Assembly: GCF_022836935.1 (NCBI RefSeq)
Contig: NZ_CP083239.1
Coordinates: forward strand, 124,001-188,000
Length of the DNA: 64,000 nucleotides
Source of the DNA: Ancylobacter polymorphus
GTDB taxonomy: Bacteria > Pseudomonadota > Alphaproteobacteria > Rhizobiales > Xanthobacteraceae
Direction: 5' to 3'
Position 1 is the stretch's first letter; each line of letters starts with the position of its first letter. Made by a program: the position numbers and the translations under genes. This document shows, in pieces, positions 29,904 through 40,714 of this stretch. Below the pieces are notes generated by a model. It saw nothing but the letters and a program-made list of their open reading frames with translations. It made no database searches and was not told the origin of the DNA.

Positions 29904-30013
29904 CATCCCTTCGAGGCTCGCGGACGCTCGCACCCTGGGGATGACGTGGCTCAGAGAGAATTTTCGAAACGGCGTCATCTGAGGTGCCCGGCGGAGCCGG
30001 GCCTCGAAGGATG
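29904..30013. repeat. Split family B repeat upstream of cbbX
   Basis: Left part CATCCCTTCGAGGCTCGC through CGCACCCTGGGGATGACG (29904-29946) and right part CGTCATCTGAGGTGCCCGGC through GCCTCGAAGGATG (29973-30013). The arms match those of the copy at 4759-4864 with several substitutions and a one-base deletion, so this copy is more decayed. Between the parts lies AT-rich sequence (AGAGAATTTTCGAAAC). Confidence 0.75.
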
Positions 30014-30021
30014 TTCGGAAT

Positions 30022-30066
30022 GAAAAAGGGGACCGATGCCGGGCGCGGCATTCCGACATCGGTCCC
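30022..30066 (-). terminator. Intrinsic terminator between cbbS and cbbX
   Basis: Read on the minus strand: perfect 10-base stem GGGACCGATG / CATCGGTCCC (plus-strand 30057-30066 and 30029-30038) with an 18-base GC-rich loop, followed by CTTTTTC. It starts 67 bases after the cbbS stop codon. It would end most cbbLS transcripts and allow limited read-through into cbbX-cbbE. Confidence 0.8.
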
Positions 30067-30132
30067 TCGCGGCCGGGGAGGAAACCGGACGACCGCGGTT
30101 CTCCGTCGGGGGAGTAGTGGGGAGCCGACGGA

Positions 30133-30552
30133 TCAGTAGCGCGCGCCCTCCGGGCGATTGGCCGCATAGGCGCGCGTCGTGTAGCGGATCGACCTTCCGT
30201 CGATTTCCTGGCGCTCCAGCGCGAAGCCGGGCTCTTCAGCAGGACGGTCGGTGATGAAGGAAAGGCGCAGCGACTCCCACGTATGAGTAGCGTCAAAGGC
30301 GCTGAGGCGGATGTACTGCCGGCCGCCATAGACCTTGCGGCATTCGTTCAGCTCGAACATCACGCCGGCGGCGTCCGGCACGTCGAACATCGGCTGGCCC
30401 CACAATTCCCAATAGGTGTTGCGCGGGTGCGGGTCGTCGGTGAACTCGATGTTCACCGCCCAACCCTTGTCGATGCAGTACTGGACTTGGCGGGTGATCT
30501 GCTCGTCGGTGAGATCGGGCAGGAAGGAGAAGGCTCCCTGGGTCAGGCGCAT
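30133..30552 (-). CDS. cbbS: RuBisCO small subunit, Form IC
   Basis: A 139-residue small subunit. It begins MRLTQGAFSFLPDLTDEQIT and contains YWELWGQPMFDV and ECRKVYGGRQYIRL, typical of red-type bacterial small subunits. The C-terminal extension (about 30 residues) that forms the central beta-barrel of Form IC/ID enzymes is present. Start ATG 30552 has AGGA eight bases upstream. It follows cbbL after an unusually long 186-base gap containing a palindromic repeat and is followed by a strong terminator. Confidence 0.96.
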   Translation of the reverse strand: MRLTQGAFSFLPDLTDEQITRQVQYCIDKGWAVNIEFTDDPHPRNTYWELWGQPMFDVPDAAGVMFELNECRKVYGGRQYIRLSAFDATHTWESLRLSFITDRPAEEPGFALERQEIDGRSIRYTTRAYAANRPEGARY

Positions 30553-30569
30553 GGTGGTGTCCTCGTTTG

Positions 30570-30732
30570 CGTGCCCCGGACAAGCGGCGCGCAGCGCCGT
30601 GCCGAACCGGGGCCCAGGAGAAAATTCGCGAAGCGTCAAAGGCCTTTCGGCCAAAAGCGGTGGTGCCTTCGGCGGGTTCTTGCGCTGGGTCCCGGATCGC
30701 CTTCCGCTCGCGCTTCAGGCGTCCGGGACACG
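30570..30732. repeat. Family C repeat between cbbL and cbbS
   Basis: Outer arms CGTGCCCCGGA (30570-30580) and TCCGGGACACG (30722-30732) pair with one mismatch. Internal GC-rich hairpins include GCGGCGCGCAGCGCCG and GGCCTTTCGGCC. The arm CCCGGACACG is shared with the unit at 1703-1800. It fills almost the entire cbbL-cbbS gap. Confidence 0.65.
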
Positions 30733-30738
30733 GCCTCG

Positions 30739-33374
<2,636 letters not shown>

Positions 33375-33390
33375 TGGCTCTTCCTCTGGC

Positions 33391-35412
33391 TCAGGCGCAG
33401 GTCAGGAGGTCGCAGGTCGCGTCGACCACCGCCTCCGGGGTGATGTTGAAATGGCGGTAAAGATCGGCCGCCGGGCCGGAGGCGCCGAAGCCCTCCATGC
33501 CGATGAAGCGTCCGCGCTCGCCGATCCAGCGATCCCAGCCGAGCCGGGCGGCCGCCTCGATGGCGACGCGCGGGGCGGTGCCGAGCACGGCGCGGCGGTA
33601 TTCATGGCTCTGGCGCTCGAACAGTTCCCAGCACGGCATGGAGACGACGGCAGCATCGACGCCGCGCTCCGCCAGAAGGTCCGCCCCCTTGAAGGCGATC
33701 TCGACCTCCGAACCGGTGGCGAGCAGCGTCACGTCGCGCCGGCGCCTGGGCTTGCGGGCGACATAGGCGCCGTAGCCGACGAGGTTCTCCTCCGAATGCT
33801 CGGTGCGGAAGGTTGGCAGGTTCTGCCGGGACAGTGCCAGCACCGAGGGCGTGCCCTCCGCGTGCAGAGCGAGCTGCCAGGCTTCCAGCGTCTCCACCGC
33901 ATCGGCGGGGCGGAACACATAGAGGTTCGGCGTCGCCCGCAGCATGGCGAAATGCTCGATGGGCTGGTGCGTCGGCCCATCCTCGCCAAGGCCGATGGAG
34001 TCGTGGGTCAGCACATAGACGACACGCTGGCCCATCAGCGCCGAAAGCCGCATGCCGCCCCGGGCGTAGTCGGAGAACACCATGAAGGTGCCGCCATAGG
34101 GAATGCTGCCGCGATGCAGGGCGAGGCCGTTCATGACCGCCGCCATGGCATGTTCGCGAATGCCGTAATGGATGTAGCGGCCGGCATAATTGCCGGGGGT
34201 CACCGACTCCATGCCCTTGGTGACGGTCAGGTTGGAATGGGTGAGATCGGCCGAGCCGCCAATGGTGAGATCGGTGGCGCGATTGATGACGCCGAGCGCC
34301 ATCTCGGAGGCCTTGCGCGTCGCCACCTTCGGCGCGGTCTGCGAGAGTTCGCGCTTGTAGGCGGCGAGCTTCTCGTCGAAATCGGCCGGCAGGTCGCCTT
34401 CCATCGCCGCCTCGAAATCGGCGCGGCGGCCGGAGGCGGAAAGCCGCTTCTCCCACGCCTCGCGCGCCTCGCGGCCGCGCCGGGCGATGGCGGCGAAGGA
34501 AGCGCGCACACCCTCCGGCACCTCGAAGGGCGGGTAGTTCCAGCCGAGCGCCTCGCGGGCACCGTCGATCTCGGCGGCGCCGAGCGGGGCGCCATGCACG
34601 GCCTCGGTGCCGGCCTTGGTCGGGGCGCCATAGCCGATGGTGGTGCGGCAGGCGATCAACACCGGCCGGTCGCTCGTCCGCGCCTCGGCGATGGCGTCGA
34701 TGAGCGCGTGATGGGCGTGGCCGTCGACCCGCAGCACCTTCCAGCCGGAGGCGGCGAAGCGGGCGAGCTGGTCGGTGGAGGTAGAGAGCGCCGTGCTGCC
34801 GTCGATGGAGATGCCGTTGTCGTCCCACAGCACGGTGAGCTTGGCGAGCTTGAGGTGGCCCGCGAGGTCGATGGCCTCGTGGCTGATGCCTTCCATCAGG
34901 CAGCCATCGCCGGCGATGACCCAGGTGCGGTGATCGACGAGATCGTCGCCGAAGCGGGCATTGAGCATGCGCTCGGCCAGCGCCATGCCGACGGCGGTGG
35001 TGAGCCCCTGCCCCAGCGGGCCGGTGGTGGTCTCGACGCCGAGCGTGTGCCCATGCTCGGGATGGCCGGCGGTGACGGCGCCGAGCTGGCGGAAGCTCTT
35101 GAGCTGCTCCGTACCCATGTCGGCATAGCCAAGCAGATGGTTGAGCGCGTAGAGCAGCATCGAACCGTGACCCGCGGAGAGAATGAAGCGGTCGCGGTCC
35201 GGCCAGTCGGGACGGCTGGGGTCCAGCGTCACGAAGCGGGAGAACAGGGCGGTGGTGACATCCGCCATGCCCATGGGCATGCCGGGATGGCCGGACTTGG
35301 CCTTTTCCACCGCGTCCATGGCGAGCGCGCGCAGCGCATTGGCCATGTCGTCATGCGGGATATCGGCCGGGTCCTGAGGCGGACGCAGGGCTTCAGAATG
35401 GCTGGTCAACAT
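33391..35412 (-). CDS. cbbT: Transketolase (Calvin cycle)
   Basis: A 673-residue thiamine-diphosphate enzyme that moves two-carbon units between sugar phosphates. The N-terminal domain has [14 protein letters not shown] and the cofactor motif [14 protein letters not shown] followed by [12 protein letters not shown]. The middle domain has [35 protein letters not shown] and the donor site; the C-terminal domain follows. ATG 35412 with GGGAGGA upstream gives the normal length. It lies 14 bases after cbbP. It may be shared with the pentose phosphate pathway. Confidence 0.96.
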   Translation of the reverse strand: MLTSHSEALRPPQDPADIPHDDMANALRALAMDAVEKAKSGHPGMPMGMADVTTALFSRFVTLDPSRPDWPDRDRFILSAGHGSMLLYALNHLLGYADMGTEQLKSFRQLGAVTAGHPEHGHTLGVETTTGPLGQGLTTAVGMALAERMLNARFGDDLVDHRTWVIAGDGCLMEGISHEAIDLAGHLKLAKLTVLWDDNGISIDGSTALSTSTDQLARFAASGWKVLRVDGHAHHALIDAIAEARTSDRPVLIACRTTIGYGAPTKAGTEAVHGAPLGAAEIDGAREALGWNYPPFEVPEGVRASFAAIARRGREAREAWEKRLSASGRRADFEAAMEGDLPADFDEKLAAYKRELSQTAPKVATRKASEMALGVINRATDLTIGGSADLTHSNLTVTKGMESVTPGNYAGRYIHYGIREHAMAAVMNGLALHRGSIPYGGTFMVFSDYARGGMRLSALMGQRVVYVLTHDSIGLGEDGPTHQPIEHFAMLRATPNLYVFRPADAVETLEAWQLALHAEGTPSVLALSRQNLPTFRTEHSEENLVGYGAYVARKPRRRRDVTLLATGSEVEIAFKGADLLAERGVDAAVVSMPCWELFERQSHEYRRAVLGTAPRVAIEAAARLGWDRWIGERGRFIGMEGFGASGPAADLYRHFNITPEAVVDATCDLLTCA

Positions 35413-35426
35413 GCTGTCCTCCCGGT

Positions 35427-36302
35427 TCACGCGGCGCGCCGCTTCTTCTCGACGAGGTTGAGGATCATCGGCGTGAGGATAAGCTGCATCGCGATGTCGA
35501 GCTTGCCGCCGGGGATCACGATGGAATTGGCGCGGCTCATCCAGGAGCCCTGGATCATCGAGAGCAGGTAGGGAAAATCGATCCCGCGCGGGCTCTTGAA
35601 GCGGATCACGACGATGGATTCGTCGGCGGTGGGAATCCAGCGGGCGATGAACGGGTTCGAGGTATCGACCGTCGGCACGCGCTGGAAGTTGATGTCGGTG
35701 TGGGTGAACTGCGGGCAGATGTAGTTCACATAGTCCGGCATGCGGCGCAGGATGGTGTCGGTCACCGCCTCGGTGGAATAGCCGCGATGCGAACGGTCGC
35801 GGTGGATCTTCTGGATCCATTCGAGATTGATCACCGGCACGACGCCGATCTTCAGGTCGGCATAGCGGGCAACATCGATATTGCCGCTGACAACCGCCCC
35901 GTGCAGCCCTTCGTAAAAGAGCAGATCGGTGGGAGTGGGGATCGGCTCCCAGGCGGTGAAGGTGCCCGGCGCGCCGCCATATTCGGCCGCTTCCTTGTCG
36001 TCATGGACATAGTGGCGGAACTTGCCGGTGCCGGTGTGGGCATAAGAGCGGAACGTCTCCTCCAGCTCCTCGAACAGGTTCGAATCCGGCCCGAAATGGC
36101 TGTAGTGGTGGTTACCGCGTGAGGCCTCCTCGGCCATGACGCGCTTCATCTCGGCGCGGTCGTAGCGGTGATAGGCGTCGCCCTCGATATAGGCGGCGGT
36201 CACGTCCTCGCGGCGGAAGATCTGCTCGAAGATGCGCCGCACCGAAGTGGTGCCCGCGCCGGAGGAGCCGGTGACGGAGATGATGGGGTGATGGATCGAC
36301 AT
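35427..36302 (-). CDS. cbbP: Phosphoribulokinase (proteobacterial class I)
   Basis: A 291-residue kinase that phosphorylates ribulose 5-phosphate to the RuBisCO substrate. The P-loop is [20 protein letters not shown]; the substrate site includes [17 protein letters not shown] and [27 protein letters not shown] contains the catalytic aspartate/glutamate region. Length of about 290 fits the bacterial octameric class rather than the plant type. It lies 12 bases after cbbF. Allosteric control by NADH and AMP is known for the class but is not visible here. Confidence 0.96.
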   Translation of the reverse strand: MSIHHPIISVTGSSGAGTTSVRRIFEQIFRREDVTAAYIEGDAYHRYDRAEMKRVMAEEASRGNHHYSHFGPDSNLFEELEETFRSYAHTGTGKFRHYVHDDKEAAEYGGAPGTFTAWEPIPTPTDLLFYEGLHGAVVSGNIDVARYADLKIGVVPVINLEWIQKIHRDRSHRGYSTEAVTDTILRRMPDYVNYICPQFTHTDINFQRVPTVDTSNPFIARWIPTADESIVVIRFKSPRGIDFPYLLSMIQGSWMSRANSIVIPGGKLDIAMQLILTPMILNLVEKKRRAA

Positions 36303-36314
36303 GGGTCCTCTCCG

Positions 36315-37340
36315 TCAGGCGCGCAGCAGGCCGCGACGGCCGAACAGGGGCGAGCGCTCCGGCATGGCGGCGGCGTCGCGGTGATAGCGGGCGATGCGCT
36401 CGACCTCCGCGCGCGAGCCGAACACCAGCGGCACGCGCTGGTGCAGATGCTCGGGCACGATGTCGAGGATCGGCAGCCGGCCGTCGGTGGCGGAGCCCTG
36501 CGCCTGTTCCATCAGGAACGCGACCGGGTTGGCCTCATAGACCAGCCGCAGCCGGCCATGGCCGTATCCGCGGCGGGCGTCGCCCGGATAGAGATAGACC
36601 CCGCCGCGCACCAGGATGCGATAGACATCAGCCACCATGGAGGCGACCCAGCGCGTGTTGAAATCCTTGCCGCGCGGGCCATCGGCGCCGGCCAGGCAAT
36701 CCTCGATATAGCAGCGGATCGCCACGTCCCAGTGACGCAGATTGGAAGCGTTGATGGCGTATTCGGCCGTTTCCGGCAGCACCAGCGCCCGCGGTTCGGC
36801 CAGCAGGAACGCGCCGCTGGCACGATCAAGGATGAAGATCTGCGTCCCGTCACCAACGGTGAGCACCAGCGCGGTCTGCGGCCCGTAGAGCAGGAAGCCG
36901 GCGGCGAGTTGCGCCCGGCCCGTCTGCAGCAGCGAATCGCTGCCGATGAAGGGCAGGATGGAGAAGATCGTCCCGACCGTGGCGTTGGTGTCGATATTGG
37001 ACGAGCCGTCCAGCGGATCGACCGCAACCGCGAGCGTGCCGGCGGGATTGAGCGGCACCGCGGCATCGGCCTCCTCGGAGCCGAACAGCGCGACCGGCGC
37101 CTCCGAAAGGGCCTCGCGGACCAGATCGTCGGTGATGACGTCCAGTTCCTTCTGGCTGTCGCCATCGGCGTGATAGCCGCGCACGTTGGCGAGCGCCCCC
37201 GCCAGCGGACCGGCGGCGAGAAGCTCGGAAATCTGGCGGCCGGCGTCAGCCAGCGCGATCACGGCGCTGGCAATGTCGCGACGCAAGGCGTCGGCCTGCG
37301 ACCACCCCTCGAGGTGGCCCTGCAATGTCGGGCGTGTCAT
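36315..37340 (-). CDS. cbbF: Fructose-1,6-/sedoheptulose-1,7-bisphosphatase, class I
   Basis: A 341-residue Mg-dependent phosphatase and first gene of the cbb operon. The metal-site motif VDPLDGSSNIDTNATVGTIF is intact, with an upstream acidic helix (FGSEEADAAVPLN) and the C-terminal substrate region (RWVASMVADVYRILVRGGVY, RLRLVYEANPVAFLMEQAQG). It hydrolyses fructose and probably sedoheptulose bisphosphate during CO2 fixation. A GGGGAACG ribosome site precedes ATG 37340. The divergent cbbR gene lies 181 bases away, across a region with a LysR-type operator. Confidence 0.95.
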   Translation of the reverse strand: MTRPTLQGHLEGWSQADALRRDIASAVIALADAGRQISELLAAGPLAGALANVRGYHADGDSQKELDVITDDLVREALSEAPVALFGSEEADAAVPLNPAGTLAVAVDPLDGSSNIDTNATVGTIFSILPFIGSDSLLQTGRAQLAAGFLLYGPQTALVLTVGDGTQIFILDRASGAFLLAEPRALVLPETAEYAINASNLRHWDVAIRCYIEDCLAGADGPRGKDFNTRWVASMVADVYRILVRGGVYLYPGDARRGYGHGRLRLVYEANPVAFLMEQAQGSATDGRLPILDIVPEHLHQRVPLVFGSRAEVERIARYHRDAAAMPERSPLFGRRGLLRA

Positions 37341-37477
37341 GGCGTTCCCCAGTTATGTTCTTGTGGGCTTGAGCCCTTTGGCGTGTCGTTTCCGGAAGCC
37401 TTCGGGCGGGGACCCGAAGCGGCGGACGCCTTTTGTTGAGATCAGACTGCCTGATTTGCCGGCGTAAGGAAATTCGA

Positions 37478-37509
37478 ATAAATTGACCTTTAGGTTCAAT
37501 TTATCTGAA
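37478..37509. promoter_or_regulatory. CbbR operator in the cbbF-cbbR divergent region
   Basis: AT-rich near-palindrome: ATAAATTGA (37478-37486), 9-base spacer CCTTTAGGT, TCAATTTAT (37496-37504). An overlapping LysR box TTCA-N7-TGAA lies at 37495-37509, that is T-N11-A spacing. It sits 13 bases before the cbbR start codon and about 140 from cbbF. Known CbbR sites are LysR boxes in this position, so the same is inferred. Confidence 0.75.
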
Positions 37510-37521
37510 GTGTAATGGTTT

Positions 37522-38523
37522 ATGCGTAATGCCACGCTGAAGCAGCTGCGCGCCGTCGCCGCCATCGTCGAAACCGGCAGCGTGACCGGGGCGGCGAAGA
37601 AGCTGAATGTCACCCCGCCGGCGGTGACGATGCAGGTGCAGCTGCTCGAGCATTATCTCGGCTTGCCGCTGCTCGACCGCGCGGGCGACCGCTTTCAGCC
37701 CAGCGCCGCCGGCCGCGAGATCCTGCTCGCCACCGCCCGCATCGAACAGGCGCTGGCCGATTGCGGCGCCGCGCTGGACGCTATGAAGGGGCTGCGTTCG
37801 GGGCGGGTGTCGGTGGGGCTGGTGTCGACGGCGAAGTATTTCGTGCCGGCGGCGCTCGGCGCCTTCACCCGGGCCCATCCCGGCATCGACGTGGTGATCT
37901 CGGTCGGCAACCGCGAGGCGATCATCGCCGGCCTGCGGGCGGACGCGATCGATGTTGCCATCATGGGGCGGCCGCCGCTCGACATCGAAGTCGACAAGAC
38001 GCTGATCGGCGACCACCCGCATGTGCTGATCGCCCCGGCGGACCATCCCCTGCTCGGCCGGCGCATCGCCCCTTCCGCCATCGCCAACGCCACCTTCATG
38101 TCGCGCGAACCCGGCTCGGGCACGCGCGGGCTGATGGAGCGCTTCTTCCAGCAATGGGGACTCGACCCGCGCATCGGCATGGAGATCGATTCCAACGAGA
38201 CCATCAAGCAGGCGGTGATGGCGGGCCTCGGCCTCGCCTTCATCTCCGCCCACACCATCGCCGCCGAGGTGGCGGACGGGCGGCTCGCCGTGCTCGATGT
38301 CGAGGGGCTGCCGGAGGTGCGGCAATGGTTCGTGGTCAAGCGCTCGGCCAAGCGCCTCACCCCGCCCGCAGCGGCGCTGACCGAATTCCTCGCCCGGCGC
38401 GGGCCAGAATTCCTGCCGGACACCCTACACCTGCCCGGCGTCGCCGAGGCTCGTGCCGCGCTGGAAGCGGAGCGAGGCAAGGCGGCGGAACTCCAGGAAG
38501 CCCCGCCGCACAAGGGGGACTAA
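37522..38523 (+). CDS. cbbR: LysR-type regulator of the Calvin-cycle operon
   Basis: A 333-residue LysR-family activator. The N-terminal helix-turn-helix reads TLKQLRAVAAIVETGSVTGA and AKKLNVTPPAVTMQVQLLEH, closely matching CbbR proteins; the effector domain follows (GLRSGRVSVGLVSTAKYFVP, HPGIDVVISVGNREAIIAGL). The tail beyond residue 300 is Ala/Glu-rich and slightly longer than usual. It is divergent from cbbF and almost certainly controls cbbFPTALSXE; in relatives, metabolites such as RuBP, PEP or NADPH modulate binding, which cannot be read here. Confidence 0.95.
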   Translation: MRNATLKQLRAVAAIVETGSVTGAAKKLNVTPPAVTMQVQLLEHYLGLPLLDRAGDRFQPSAAGREILLATARIEQALADCGAALDAMKGLRSGRVSVGLVSTAKYFVPAALGAFTRAHPGIDVVISVGNREAIIAGLRADAIDVAIMGRPPLDIEVDKTLIGDHPHVLIAPADHPLLGRRIAPSAIANATFMSREPGSGTRGLMERFFQQWGLDPRIGMEIDSNETIKQAVMAGLGLAFISAHTIAAEVADGRLAVLDVEGLPEVRQWFVVKRSAKRLTPPAAALTEFLARRGPEFLPDTLHLPGVAEARAALEAERGKAAELQEAPPHKGD

Positions 38524-38566
38524 GCCCCGCCACTTGCCCAAACCTGCGACGTCGGGGCTGCACCCC

Positions 38567-39649
38567 CTACGGATTGCCGGCCCGTGGCGCCGAGGCGAGA
38601 AGCGCGGCGATATCCTTGGCGTAGAACTTCGCCATGGCCAAAGTGGCATGGCCGCGCGTGTCGGCGCTGGCGGGGATGAGCAGCACCCGGCCGTTCTTCA
38701 CCCGCTTGATCTCACGGTCCATGATGCCGGTTTCGGGCGGGTTGCGCTCGTCATCGGCGGAATTGATGGCGAGCACGGTAGCTTTCACCTGATCGAGGCC
38801 AGGCGCGGCGTTGTAGTCGCGCGAGGCATCCCATTGGTAGAGGAAGTCGTTGGCATCCACGGTGAGCGGCGCCTTCAGGCGACTGTCGAGAAGCGCATCC
38901 GCCTTCTCCCGGGTCGGCGCCATATTCTGCAGGGCGATGTCGCCGCCATTGGTGGCGATACCGAAAAAGACATTCGCCACCTGCACCGCCTTGGGCTGCT
39001 CGGTATAGTCGCCGCCCTTCCAGTCGGGATCGTTGCGCACGGCGTCGATGATCATGCGGCGCATCATCCAGTTGCGGCTGGCCATCTCGGTTGGCTGCGA
39101 GGCCATGGGCACGACGATGTCCATCATGTCGGGGTATTTGGAACTCCACAGCCAGGCGTGCATGCCGCCCATGGAGTAGCCGATGATCATCCGCAAATGC
39201 TTGACGCCCAGCCCCTGGGTGACGAGGTCGTATTGGGCGCGGACCATGTCATCGTAATTGTAGCGCGGGAATTTGGCGCGCAGGCCGTCAGAGGGTTTGG
39301 CCGACGTGCCCGCACCGATGGAATCGGTGAGGATCACATAGTAGCGGCTGGCATCCAGCGGCTGGCCCGGGCCGAAAAGTTCGCCGGCAAAGGCCGGCGT
39401 CAGCATTGAGGCGGCCGAGCCCGTGGTGCCGTGCAGGATGAGCACCGGCTCGCCACTGGGCTCGCCAATGGTGGTGTAGCCGAGCTTGAGGTCGGGCAGC
39501 ACCTCGCCGGTGTGGAACTTGAAATCCTTGGCGACCCACACGCCCTGCTTAGGGGCGGGGTAATCGGCCGCGAAGGCGGTGGCGACTGAAGTGATCGCGA
39601 TCGTGGCGGCAATCGCCAACCCTCGCAATCCGCGCATCATCATCGACAT
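38567..39649 (-). CDS. Exported alpha/beta hydrolase related to homoserine acetyltransferase
   Basis: A 360-residue protein with a clear signal peptide (GLRGLAIAATIAITSVATAF, cleavage near AFA-AD), so it acts in the periplasm. The fold and nucleophile elbow MIIGYSMGGMHAWLW match the MetX-type hydrolase family; the acid residue is in AINSADDERNPPE and the histidine in DTRGHATLAM. TDSIGAGTSAKPSDG is also MetX-like. A periplasmic location excludes a standard role in methionine synthesis, so it is more likely an esterase, amidase or acyltransferase of unknown substrate. It is monocistronic, convergent with cbbR, and downstream of the ABC-transporter operon after a 244-base gap. Confidence 0.82.
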   Translation of the reverse strand: MSMMMRGLRGLAIAATIAITSVATAFAADYPAPKQGVWVAKDFKFHTGEVLPDLKLGYTTIGEPSGEPVLILHGTTGSAASMLTPAFAGELFGPGQPLDASRYYVILTDSIGAGTSAKPSDGLRAKFPRYNYDDMVRAQYDLVTQGLGVKHLRMIIGYSMGGMHAWLWSSKYPDMMDIVVPMASQPTEMASRNWMMRRMIIDAVRNDPDWKGGDYTEQPKAVQVANVFFGIATNGGDIALQNMAPTREKADALLDSRLKAPLTVDANDFLYQWDASRDYNAAPGLDQVKATVLAINSADDERNPPETGIMDREIKRVKNGRVLLIPASADTRGHATLAMAKFYAKDIAALLASAPRAGNP

Positions 39650-39893
39650 GCGAACTCCGTTTCTTCCCTATGACGCCGGGCGTGCTGCCCGGTTCTGATC
39701 GACGGCCCCCTCTGGCTTTCTGGCGACCCGGCCGTTGGCGCGGCTGCGGGTCCTGGAGGCGGGACGCCGACATCATTTTTCGCTTTCTCGCCCCAATTCG
39801 CAAGAAGCGAAAGTGTTGGCGACACAGGTGAAAGAAAACGAAATAGAGAACGCGGCTCGTCGAGCAGGCGAGCGCCCGCGTGACAATAAGACC

Positions 39894-40712
39894 CTAAGCG
39901 CCGTCGGGCACGGCCTTGGCGAGCCGGCTCTGGCGCCAGCGCAGCAGCCCGGCGAGCCCGGCAAGGCACAGCGTGCCGATGATGAGCAGGAACGCCGCCG
40001 CCGCAATCGTCGGGCTCACATTCTCGCGGATGCTGGCGAACATCTGCCGGGCCAGCGTGCGCTGGTTGGGGCCGGCGACGAACAGCGTGATCACCACCTC
40101 GTCCAGCGAGGTAGCGAAGGCGAACACCGCCCCCGACACCACGCCCGGCAGGGCGAGCGGCAGGGTGATGCGCCGGAACACGGTCGCCGGATTGGCGCCG
40201 AGGCTGCTCGCCGCCCGCTCGATCGAGCCGTCAATGCCGCCGAGCGAGGCGGAGACGCTGACGATGACGAAGGGCACGCACAGCACCGCATGGGCGACGA
40301 TGACGCCGAGATAGGTGCTGGCAAGGCCGAGGCGGGTGTAGAGGATCTGCATCCCCACACCCAGCACAACCGCCGGCACCACCATGGGCAGCAGGAACAT
40401 CACCCGCAGCAGATCGGCGAAGGGCAGGCGCGCATGGCGCAGGCCGAGCGCGGCCAGCGTGCCGATCACCGTCGACAGCGCCGTGGCGCCGCAGCCGATG
40501 ATGAGGCTGTTAACAATGGCGCGCCGCCAGGTCTCGCTGGTCTGCAATTCCACGAACCAGCGCGAGGAGACGCTCTCCATGGGGTAGTTGAGGAACACGC
40601 TGGAATTGAACGCCAGCGGCAGGATGGCGATGATCGGCGCCACCAGGAAGAACACGACGGCGGCGCCGAAGACGATCTGCCCGGCGCGCAGGGCGGGAGG
40701 CTGTGCCGACAT
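39894..40712 (-). CDS. ABC transporter permease, polyamine type (PotC/PotI-like)
   Basis: A 272-residue inner-membrane permease with six predicted helices. The EAA-loop that contacts the ATPase is RAASSLGANPATVFRRITLP-like, near residue 170. It begins MSAQPPALRAGQIVF with the start 3 bases after the stop of the preceding permease gene. It is the last gene of a binding protein-ATPase-permease-permease set. The final tail is basic (RWRQSRLAKAV). Together with the partner permease it makes the membrane channel for a polyamine-like or other cationic compound. Confidence 0.92.
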   Translation of the reverse strand: MSAQPPALRAGQIVFGAAVVFFLVAPIIAILPLAFNSSVFLNYPMESVSSRWFVELQTSETWRRAIVNSLIIGCGATALSTVIGTLAALGLRHARLPFADLLRVMFLLPMVVPAVVLGVGMQILYTRLGLASTYLGVIVAHAVLCVPFVIVSVSASLGGIDGSIERAASSLGANPATVFRRITLPLALPGVVSGAVFAFATSLDEVVITLFVAGPNQRTLARQMFASIRENVSPTIAAAAFLLIIGTLCLAGLAGLLRWRQSRLAKAVPDGA

Positions 40713-40714
40713 GG

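Noticed and set aside
39650..39893. Possible small gene in the gap between the exported hydrolase and the ABC permease
   Set aside because: Frames here have no ribosome site and no family resemblance; the gap fits promoter plus operon end.
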